This document shows, in pieces, positions 1-5,057 of a DNA stretch of 5,261 nucleotides. Within the stretch, counting starts at the first letter, position 1; each line of letters begins with the position of its first letter. Origin of the DNA: an uncultured Saprospiraceae bacterium (GTDB lineage: Bacteria; Bacteroidota; Bacteroidia; Chitinophagales; Saprospiraceae); the NCBI GenBank assembly GCA_937942465.1, contig CALDEO010000125.1:1-5261 (forward strand). The letters are read 5' to 3'. The translations under genes and the position numbers were made by a program. Below the pieces are notes generated by a model. It searched no databases. It saw only the letters and a program-made list of their open reading frames with translations, and had not been told where the DNA came from.

Positions 1-42
1 ACAACAACGGTTACTGATGAGTTACAGACTGTTACTGATTGA
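1..42 (+). CDS. Possible 3' end of an upstream gene, perhaps a sensor histidine kinase (partial)
   Basis: Reading from base 1, the frame gives TTTVTDELQTVTD and then TGA at 40-42. The T-T-V-T run resembles the end of a histidine kinase HATPase domain, where a 'GTTVT' strand is usual, and a kinase gene directly upstream of a NarL-type regulator is the common arrangement. It would overlap the regulator start at 17 by 26 nt. Only 13 residues are visible. A second possibility is the other frame, which reads NNGY and stops at TGA 15-17, giving a one-base overlap with ATG 17. The sequence alone cannot decide, so this is a weak call. Confidence 0.22.
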   Translation, partial: TTTVTDELQTVTD

Positions 43-652
43 CGATGATTTGGAATATGTTGCTTTTATGCAAAAAGCACTAGCTGGTACTTCAAAGTAC
101 TGTCCCTTGAGACATATCCAAACTTTACCAAATTTAAATACTAATAATACTAGTGGACCCCAGGTCGATGTGATCCTACTGGATATTCGATTTCCTGGAA
201 AATCTGGAATAATTAGAATTAAAAAATTAAAAGAAACTTATACTCAAGCGCAGTTAATTGTGTTTACAGAGAGTGAAGACTATACTGATATGATTAGGTC
301 ATTCGAGATGGGGGCCGATGGGTACTTACTTAAGTCATATGACAGTCATGAAGTCTTAAATGCTTTAGATCTGTTTCATGAAAACGGAATATACATATCA
401 CCATTGATGGAAAGGAAGATTGTTAATTCTTTTCAGCAATCGTTAAAGAACAATACACTAGCAAAGAAACTATCCGAAAAGGATGTTGAACTATTGAGAG
501 TTTTATCATTCGGTTTTACTTACAAGCAATCTGCTGAGGAGATAGGTATTACCGTAGACGGAGTCAGATCTAGAATAAAATCTATTTACAAGAAGCTTAA
601 TGTAAGATCAAAGATTGAGGCCGTTAATTATTACATTAACAGTATTAATTGA
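17..652 (+). CDS. NarL/FixJ-family response regulator with LuxR-type HTH
   Basis: This is a two-component transcription factor in the cytoplasm: a receiver domain is phosphorylated by a partner kinase and controls a C-terminal DNA-binding domain. The receiver spans about residues 3-120. It has the acidic cluster D9-D10-D11, phospho-acceptor D56 (in VILLDIRFPGKSG), the switch threonine T84 and the conserved lysine K106 after GADGYLL. The LuxR-type HTH spans about 150-208 (LSEKDVELLRVLSFG, then the GITVDGVRSRI recognition region and KLNVRSKIEAV). At 211 residues it has the usual family length. ATG 17 puts the first beta strand five residues in, as is normal; the frame is open upstream to the window edge, so a longer start is not excluded. 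No Shine-Dalgarno is visible. The very short leader suggests co-transcription with an upstream gene, probably its kinase (inference). The target genes cannot be told. Confidence 0.93.
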   Translation: MSYRLLLIDDDLEYVAFMQKALAGTSKYCPLRHIQTLPNLNTNNTSGPQVDVILLDIRFPGKSGIIRIKKLKETYTQAQLIVFTESEDYTDMIRSFEMGADGYLLKSYDSHEVLNALDLFHENGIYISPLMERKIVNSFQQSLKNNTLAKKLSEKDVELLRVLSFGFTYKQSAEEIGITVDGVRSRIKSIYKKLNVRSKIEAVNYYINSIN

Positions 653-669
653 TAAGGTAGGTTCTGCTC

Positions 670-1365
670 TTACAGAATATTCAGTCGTTGCATCAATATC
701 GACTTGTGAGCTCTACTGATAGGTATCACCTTCTTCTCAATAACTACAGTGTTGTCTTCGATATCAACAACTCGATCTAGGTTGATAATGAATGAACGAT
801 GTATCTTGATCAACCTAGGGTTTTTGATTCTTGCATCTATTCCCTTTAGTGTACCGTGGATTATGTACTTGCCTAAGTCTGATACTACGGATACATAGTC
901 TCCAACATTTTCAAAATATTGGATCTTAGAGAATGGTATTCTTACGAGTCGACCGTCTACCTTTACATATATTTCACTTGCTTGTGACTCTACAGTGACA
1001 GCGTTGAGTTGATCTTGTTTAATGAGGACCTTATCTACAGCCTTTAAAAATCGAGGTTGTGTGATTGGTTTTTTTAGAAAATCTGTAATGTCATACTCAT
1101 ATGCCTCAAATGCGTACTGTTTATTAGCGGTAGTGAAGATAACTTGAGGTAGATAGCTTAATTGCTCTATCATTTCAAGTCCAGATAGCTCGGGCATTTC
1201 AATGTCAAGAAATAATAAGTCTACTTCTGTAACCTCCAATAAAGCCAATGCCTCCGCTGCGGATGAGCAAACCCCTACCGTTTCAATGAGTTCTGTTTTT
1301 GAGCACAACCGTTCTAGAGATTTTCTTGCCATCAATTCGTCATCAACAATTATTGCTTTTATCAC
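670..1365 (-). CDS. LytTR-family response regulator (LytR/AgrA type)
   Basis: This is a cytoplasmic two-component regulator of 231 residues with a receiver (about 2-120) and a LytTR DNA-binding domain (about 128-231). In the receiver one sees the acidic residues D8, D9 and E10, phospho-acceptor D54 in LLFLDIEMPELSG, the TTA switch at 78-80 and K99 in FLKKP, so phosphorylation should be possible. LytTR hallmarks are YFENVGDYVSV (150-160), IKIHRSFIINLDRV (186-199) and IPISRAHKSIL near the end. The start is GTG at 1365. The frame stays open upstream to a TAG at 1420-1422 without any ATG, and GTG fits the family N-terminus MIKAIIVDDE exactly. No histidine kinase lies next to it, although LytTR regulators are often paired with a LytS/YehU-type kinase, so its partner must be elsewhere or beyond the window. 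It ends 17 nt from the convergent regulator at 652. Confidence 0.95.
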   Translation of the reverse strand: MIKAIIVDDELMARKSLERLCSKTELIETVGVCSSAAEALALLEVTEVDLLFLDIEMPELSGLEMIEQLSYLPQVIFTTANKQYAFEAYEYDITDFLKKPITQPRFLKAVDKVLIKQDQLNAVTVESQASEIYVKVDGRLVRIPFSKIQYFENVGDYVSVVSDLGKYIIHGTLKGIDARIKNPRLIKIHRSFIINLDRVVDIEDNTVVIEKKVIPISRAHKSILMQRLNIL

Positions 1366-1510
1366 AGTTTTAATTTGAGTTATTCGTGAGATATTAATTC
1401 CTACCCATCGGTTAAAGTACTAATATTTTATAGCATTCTAGATTAGCACAAGTACTATTTGAGTGATTATGTGTTGATTGTTAGTTGACTATATGAGTGT
1501 AGATAAATTG

Positions 1511-1531
1511 CATATGATAGTATCACATATG
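1511..1531. repeat. Imperfect inverted repeat, candidate operator
   Basis: The left arm CATATGATA (1511-1519) faces the right arm TATCACATATG (1521-1531) around a single G at 1520. The arms pair over nine positions, with an extra AC in the right arm. The core GATA-G-TATC is a perfect palindrome. It lies in the spacer between two transcription-factor genes, about 210 bp upstream of the S24-type regulator start. The candidate role is a binding site for one of the regulators; no binding specificity can be read from the sequence. In such AT-rich DNA some repeats are expected by chance. Confidence 0.35.
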
Positions 1532-1556
1532 GGTATATTTTTATATGTCACTTTTT

Positions 1557-1577
1557 GTGAATGCAAAAATAATTCAC
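1557..1577. repeat. Inverted repeat GTGAAT-N9-ATTCAC, candidate operator
   Basis: Perfect six-base arms (GTGAAT at 1557-1562 and ATTCAC at 1572-1577) are separated by nine bases, giving a 21-bp site, the same total length as the repeat at 1511-1531. The adjoining bases also form TCAC-TTTTT-GTGA (1548-1560), which shares the GTGA half with this site. The geometry, half-sites about 1.5 helical turns apart, suits a dimeric HTH protein. Its spacer contains a possible minus-strand -7 box at 1564-1571. The role as an operator is inferred. Confidence 0.38.
1564..1571 (-). promoter_or_regulatory. Possible -7 promoter box (TAnnTTTG) facing the LytTR regulator
   Basis: CAAAAATA on the plus strand reads TATTTTTG on the minus strand, a full match to the Bacteroidota -7 consensus TAnnTTTG. 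No matching -33 TTTG/TTG is seen at the usual distance. It would give a leader of nearly 200 nt before the GTG at 1365, which is long. The match could be chance in AT-rich DNA. Its location inside the GTGAAT/ATTCAC inverted repeat would make it repressible if both are real. Confidence 0.22.
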
Positions 1578-1687
1578 TATAAAGGGCTGTGTATATACTA
1601 AGTATCTGTTAGATAGCATGTTATGATTAATGAAAATAAATAATTTAAAAAGTTTACATATTAGTATTTATACTTATATAAATTTTT

Positions 1688-1695
1688 TATATTTG
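1688..1695 (+). promoter_or_regulatory. -7 promoter box (TATATTTG) of the S24-type regulator gene
   Basis: TATATTTG matches the Bacteroidota -7 consensus TAnnTTTG at all fixed positions and lies 27 nt before the ATG at 1723. Transcription would start near 1700-1703, leaving a leader of about 20 nt that is purine-rich (AGAAAGAAAA at 1701-1710). A clear -33 element is not visible; a TTTA at 1667-1670 has suitable spacing (17 nt) but matches poorly. Because the promoter is close to the start codon and the upstream region holds inverted repeats, autoregulation is plausible. Confidence 0.5.
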
Positions 1696-1722
1696 TTCTA
1701 AGAAAGAAAAACCCAATTGTTA

Positions 1723-2571
1723 ATGGCAAACCTAGTCAGTCAAAGATTTATCCAATGTCATGATTTCCTTAAGGAAAATCATCGGATAAAATCGAGCAGA
1801 CAATTTGCTATTTTACTTGATTTCGCTCCTCAAAGTCTTAATGATATACTCAAAGGTAAACGTGATGTTACTGTCGAGCTGTGCCGTAGAGCGATATGTA
1901 AGTATGGTCTCAACGCTGAGTTCTTATTTTGTGGCAGTGGTTCTATTCTTAAAGATGACGATGCATTGCCTATAGATAATGCAATACTCACAGTAGTAAC
2001 AGATCAACTTCAAAAGGAAAAAATAGTACATGTACCCGTAGCTGCTCAGGCTGGGTATGGAGGTAGTGTTACCGATATTACATTTTTTAAAGAGCTACCA
2101 GCATTCAGTTTGCCAGATTATCGTTTTCAGCAAGGTACCCATCGGTGTTTTGATGTAGCAGGTGATAGTATGGAGCCGAGTTTAATATCTGGTGACAAGA
2201 TCGTTTGTAGTTTTATAGAGCCAGATAGCTGGCATCATGCGATCAAGGATAACGGTGTATATGTTGTTGTCACTAAGACTGATGTTGTAGTCAAGAGGGT
2301 AGTCAATAAGATTAAAGATGCCTCGTGTATTGAGTTGTTCTCAGACAATGATTATTACGAGCCATTCGTATTAGAAGCGGGTGAAATTGTTGAAATATGG
2401 AATGTACGTCTCAAGATCAGCCAGTATATGCCAACTCATAGAAGTACAAAAAATCCATTAAATAAAGAGTTCAGTATCTTGAGAGAAACAATAGATTCTC
2501 AATCTGTTCTAATTCAAGGTCTCAACGGTACGATCAACGCTTTGCTTAAGCAAAATAGAAGCAGAGGGTAG
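1723..2571 (+). CDS. XRE-like HTH / S24 peptidase (LexA/CI-type) transcriptional regulator
   Basis: This is a DNA-binding regulator with a self-cleaving S24 domain. In known relatives (LexA, CI) the domain cuts its own linker under stress and releases repression. With ATG 1723 the protein has 282 residues; a TTG at 1717 would add two, but the ATG is preferred. The N-terminal HTH spans about 5-70 (FAILLDFAPQSLNDILKGKR at 28-47). The S24 domain spans about 100-236. It starts with HVPVAAQAGYGG, where A110-G111 fits the scissile Ala-Gly bond. The nucleophile is S149 in the VAGDSMEPSL motif and the general base is K191 in VVVKRV, so both catalytic residues are present. The tail (about 246-278) forms a heptad pattern with F250, L253, I257, I264, L267, I271 and L274 at a/d positions, a likely coiled coil. 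It ends with two adjacent TAG codons. This architecture is common in Bacteroidota; its regulon and trigger are unknown. No phage genes are beside it, so a prophage origin is not supported. Confidence 0.9.
   Translation: MANLVSQRFIQCHDFLKENHRIKSSRQFAILLDFAPQSLNDILKGKRDVTVELCRRAICKYGLNAEFLFCGSGSILKDDDALPIDNAILTVVTDQLQKEKIVHVPVAAQAGYGGSVTDITFFKELPAFSLPDYRFQQGTHRCFDVAGDSMEPSLISGDKIVCSFIEPDSWHHAIKDNGVYVVVTKTDVVVKRVVNKIKDASCIELFSDNDYYEPFVLEAGEIVEIWNVRLKISQYMPTHRSTKNPLNKEFSILRETIDSQSVLIQGLNGTINALLKQNRSRG
2541..2554. repeat. Perfect 14-bp palindrome near the 3' end of the S24 regulator gene
   Basis: TTTGCTTAAGCAAA is its own reverse complement and lies inside the coding sequence, 15 bp before the stop codon. 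As RNA it could form a five-pair stem with a TTAA loop, from either strand. No T-run follows directly on either strand, so it is not a standard terminator. A weaker stem just downstream (2557-2562 with 2574-2579, one G-U pair) runs into six Ts at 2576-2581 and could help end the rightward transcript, but it is marginal. Confidence 0.35.
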
Positions 2572-2608
2572 TAGCTTTTTTAAGAACACTTATTTCTACA
2601 TCGTTTTT

Positions 2609-4462
2609 CTATCTTAATAGGGTAATATCTCCAGAAAATGTTTTCACAGTTTCGTCTAGAAACTCAGCTTCAATCACATAAGTGTATACACCGGTCATTG
2701 CATCAGTACCATTAAACTCACCATCCCAACCCAAAAATTCTTTGTTCGTGATGTTAGTTTGGCTCATTATTTTTTCTCCCCATCTATCGTATATGTCAAA
2801 TCTCTTAATAGACTTAAGACTTTTATTCTCATAGAATTTAAAGTAGTCGTTGACACCATCATTATCTGGAGAAAATATGTTAGGTACATAAAGTCTAATA
2901 TTAGAATCATCGATCAGAATATTGACATTTCGTTCTATGATACATCCATTGATATCTACTGCTTTTAGCGACACTGTAGTTTCTATTGCAGTTGCATAGG
3001 CTAGGAGTCGGTCTGTCGTTGATATTTCTACACCTTGTTCATCAGTCCAAGAAAACTCTATTACATTGGGATCAACATTACTAGGTATGATATTAGCAAG
3101 TTCTCCTAACTCTACAGTGATACTATCGACCAAGCTTATACCTGTACCTATCGGTATGACTGACAGTTCGATAGTGATGATACTATCACAGCCTTGAGCA
3201 TTGACCAGGGTATCCATATATGTACCTGGTTGATCCGTTTCTATATTCAAGAATGTATATGTATCTTCTTCACAAAAGGTATCCTCCAATGTTATTCTAG
3301 AGTGAGGCAACATATCTATCGTCAGTTGGATAATAGAATCGCAACCGTCCTCTGCAATGATCGTGATCTCATGATATCCAGCGTCAGTTATAATTGTATC
3401 TCCAAGTGCATATCGGCCGTCCTCACATAGTGTTACTTGGTCTGTTGCATAGTATGGAGGTATACGTAAAACATACTCACTACTGAAAAAACAACTTTGA
3501 GGGGTATTGATAACAACTTGGTATACTCCCTCCAGTGCAGTGGTAGATGCCAGCGCTAGAGACGATGACGTCTCGCCCAAAATCGCAATTCCATCTAGAT
3601 ACCATTGATATGAATTTAAAGGGTCTTCTTCGACACTCAGTACGAGGTTATTCTCGCATATTTTTCCTGCAATATTTTCATAGGGTACACCAAAAGATGC
3701 ACTTTCGGCTAGAGCCAATCTATCTACATAGAAATATGGACTCTGATTCCAGTTTGGGTTGGGAGCACATGCAGGACCCATAACTACAACATTATAGGCT
3801 TGATCAGCTTCAAATTCAAATACCACATTGACCCACTCGTTAGAGCCACTTACGTCGAGCTCAGCGAGTTGTACATATCCTCCTGCATTTGCTGGACAAC
3901 CTGTATTGGTATTGTTAGAGAATGGTAAATTGGCACAGCTAGTACTAGCAAATATCGCCATCTTAAAATCCATACTGCCCGCCACATTATCTCTAAACCC
4001 TACAAAGAAGTCTAGCGTATAACTTACACCTGCTTCCATAGACTCATTGAGGCATGCTCCGACATATTCTTTATAATTAGAACCTACGTTGCCCTCTCCA
4101 TCTCTAAATCCTACAGCTCCTTCTCCATCAGGAAAAGGGAGTGGTGCAAATGCAGGGATATTGGAGTTACCTAAGTAGTTGTCACATGTATGTACATAAT
4201 CTGTTGTAGGACCTGATGCTTGTATCCAGTCCACGGCACAGTCAAGCTGGGCATTTTGAGTAGGGCAACAAGTCATTTCTTCAAATGAAGGATTGGGGAT
4301 CAACGATGAAGGAATCAAGCCTATACATACACAATCGTCATCATTGAGATCGATAAGTCCATCGCCGTCATCGTCAATAGCATTGTCGCAGATCTCTTGT
4401 CCATACAAGGATACAGATACGATGAAGAGAATTAAAACAAAGAGTGAACGCAATGAAAACAT
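2609..4462 (-). CDS. Secreted multidomain surface protein with T9SS type B sorting domain (gliding-motility CHU_C type)
   Basis: This 617-residue protein is exported by Sec and then by the type IX secretion system to the cell surface or medium. A signal peptide covers about 1-21 (basic start, LFVLILFIVSVSLYG, likely cut before Q22). Next comes an acidic motif, ICDNAIDDDGDGLIDLNDDD (24-43), whose DDDGDG resembles Ca-binding loops. Residues 55-252 start with NPSFEE and look like a beta-sandwich, carbohydrate-binding-like module. An Ig-like segment follows (about 265-335, with YQWYLDG). Two repeats of about 41 residues (346-386 and 397-437) share C-E-(D/E), G-Y/T-Y and GCDSII. A PKD-like segment occupies about 440-518. 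The C-terminus (524-617) is a type B sorting domain: YVPNIFSPDNDGVNDYF, FDIYDRWGEKI, WDG, GVYTYVI and the final GDITLLR. Such proteins serve as adhesins or in gliding; the ligand is unknown. It appears monocistronic, with a 172-bp gap upstream. Its stop lies 37 nt from the convergent S24 regulator gene. Confidence 0.92.
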   Translation of the reverse strand: MFSLRSLFVLILFIVSVSLYGQEICDNAIDDDGDGLIDLNDDDCVCIGLIPSSLIPNPSFEEMTCCPTQNAQLDCAVDWIQASGPTTDYVHTCDNYLGNSNIPAFAPLPFPDGEGAVGFRDGEGNVGSNYKEYVGACLNESMEAGVSYTLDFFVGFRDNVAGSMDFKMAIFASTSCANLPFSNNTNTGCPANAGGYVQLAELDVSGSNEWVNVVFEFEADQAYNVVVMGPACAPNPNWNQSPYFYVDRLALAESASFGVPYENIAGKICENNLVLSVEEDPLNSYQWYLDGIAILGETSSSLALASTTALEGVYQVVINTPQSCFFSSEYVLRIPPYYATDQVTLCEDGRYALGDTIITDAGYHEITIIAEDGCDSIIQLTIDMLPHSRITLEDTFCEEDTYTFLNIETDQPGTYMDTLVNAQGCDSIITIELSVIPIGTGISLVDSITVELGELANIIPSNVDPNVIEFSWTDEQGVEISTTDRLLAYATAIETTVSLKAVDINGCIIERNVNILIDDSNIRLYVPNIFSPDNDGVNDYFKFYENKSLKSIKRFDIYDRWGEKIMSQTNITNKEFLGWDGEFNGTDAMTGVYTYVIEAEFLDETVKTFSGDITLLR

Positions 4463-4559
4463 AAAATCTATTTTTAAGAAAACTACATATCAAAGCAAGT
4501 TAATCCCATTTCATCAGATTCTACACAATAGCATATACTTTAAGGTCAATATGTACATT

Positions 4560-4577
4560 TTTGGCAATAGTGCCAAA
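4560..4577. repeat. Strong 7-bp inverted repeat upstream of the surface-protein gene
   Basis: TTTGGCA (4560-4566) and TGCCAAA (4571-4577) are exact inverted repeats around a four-base ATAG loop. It is the most GC-containing stem in the non-coding DNA of this window. It lies about 98 bp upstream of the surface-protein start and about 58 bp past the stop of the membrane-protein gene, both leftward. No T-run follows the stem on the minus strand, so it is not a standard rho-independent terminator. It may be a hairpin terminator without a T-tail, or an operator for the surface-protein promoter. The rest of the 4463-4634 gap is AT-rich; a TTGCTTTG on the minus strand at 4491-4498 is a one-mismatch -7 box, too weak to call. 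Confidence 0.45.
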
Positions 4578-4620
4578 TAAAATAGATCTCTTGCAGCGCT
4601 TTGTAGTCGATGCGCATAGC

Positions 4621-4637
4621 TAATTGATGATCAATTA
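4621..4637. repeat. 17-bp palindrome overlapping the membrane-protein stop codon, followed by seven Ts
   Basis: TAATTGAT (4621-4628) and ATCAATTA (4630-4637) are perfect inverted arms around G4629. The right arm contains the TAA stop of the leftward membrane-protein gene. On the plus strand it is directly followed by seven Ts (4638-4644), which looks like a terminator for rightward transcription, but no rightward gene ends here. On the minus strand the seven As precede the stem and no T-run follows. It may limit antisense reading into the membrane-protein genes or act as a 3'-end stem for their mRNA. The stem is made almost wholly of A-T pairs, so it is weak. Confidence 0.35.
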
Positions 4638-5057
4638 TTTTTTTGATGTATTTATGAGAGTATTCAAGAGTTTTGAGATGCCAAAACTAACTAATAGACT
4701 GATGTTGGCAATAGTACCTAGACTACCACCGTATCCAGTAAAGTACGTACTTAGATTGAGGTATAGGACTACTACAAGTACAGAGGATGCCACGAGTATC
4801 CAATATGACTTTATCAACTTATGGTTCGTCATCCCTACAAACGATGCTGCCATGAAAACTAATGCAACTTGTTCGGGGATATTGTTATCGGTGTTTTGAG
4901 ACCAGATAAGGCATATAATACCAACAATAAGTGAGAGTATTGCACTGGCTCTTACACTACTTAAGTTATACTTTTTCTGAAGGATCAATGTTGATGTAGA
5001 TCCTGCTATGGAGCTTATTATCAGTAATATATACATTATTAATATATTATATTCCAT
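4635..5057 (-). CDS. Small multi-pass membrane protein, second of a tandem paralogous pair, unknown function
   Basis: I do not recognise this family. The product (140 residues from ATG 5057) is very hydrophobic, with about five predicted membrane segments: 4-25, 36-53, 61-77, 85-102 and 113-131. Visible features are a KKYNLSSVRAS stretch between segments 1 and 2, SFVGM at 72-76, TGYGGSLGTIA at 107-117 and a basic tail ending SKK. The F-x-G-M and GYGGxLGTxA motifs also occur in the upstream gene, with exactly 33 residues between their key glycines in both. ATG 5057 overlaps the end of that gene by 11 nt, implying co-transcription and possibly coupled translation. A TTG at 5063 would add two residues, and ATG 5036 would remove seven and lie 10 nt past the upstream stop; no ribosome-binding site decides. 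The paired small membrane proteins may act as a heterodimer (inference), as in other two-gene small transporters, but no known transporter motif is present. Confidence 0.8.
   Translation of the reverse strand: MEYNILIMYILLIISSIAGSTSTLILQKKYNLSSVRASAILSLIVGIICLIWSQNTDNNIPEQVALVFMAASFVGMTNHKLIKSYWILVASSVLVVVLYLNLSTYFTGYGGSLGTIANISLLVSFGISKLLNTLINTSKK

Larger units (their letters stand above)
1366..1722. other. Divergent AT-rich intergenic region, candidate regulatory region
   Basis: This is about 357 bp between the divergent LytTR regulator and the S24-type regulator. It is much richer in A and T than the flanking genes and has no convincing ORF. It holds a TAnnTTTG promoter box near the right gene, a cluster of inverted repeats between 1511 and 1577, and two short direct repeats: TTTGAGTTATT (1374-1384) matches TTTGAGTGATT (1458-1468) at 10 of 11 bases, and AGTACTA occurs at 1416 and 1451. 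I found no sequence that convincingly matches the paired LytTR-binding consensus. The length exceeds what two simple divergent promoters need, so operator sites or a long leader are plausible (inference). Confidence 0.6.

Noticed and set aside
662..677. TTCTG/CAGAA stem between the convergent regulators as a terminator
   Set aside because: Only five pairs, covers the stop codon of the LytTR gene and has no T-run on either strand.
1493..1582. Rightward 29-codon ORF in the divergent spacer (starts MSVDKLHMIV)
   Set aside because: Short, no ribosome-binding site or promoter box at a fitting distance, and it runs across the inverted-repeat cluster; most likely chance.
1366..1722. LytTR-binding direct repeats upstream of the LytTR gene
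   Set aside because: GTT-containing words such as those near 1411 and 1608 each miss fixed positions of the LytTR consensus, and no properly spaced pair was found.
1723..2571. Prophage repressor as sign of an integrated phage
   Set aside because: No integrase, excisionase, phage replication or structural genes and no attachment-site repeats are visible in the window.
2557..2581. Weak stem plus six Ts at the end of the S24 regulator gene as a rho-independent terminator
   Set aside because: Six pairs with one G-U, an 11-nt loop and much of the T-run used in the stem; not strong enough for a separate feature.
2759..4580. Several rightward ORFs of 64-95 codons (2759-2968, 3194-3430, 3547-3783, 3828-4022, 4293-4580)
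   Set aside because: They lie on the opposite strand of, or overlap, the 617-residue surface-protein gene, which has clear domain evidence. Their translations show no recognisable motifs.
4624..4899. Rightward ORF of 91 codons
   Set aside because: It is antisense to the leftward membrane-protein gene, whose frame is supported by paralogy with the neighbouring gene.
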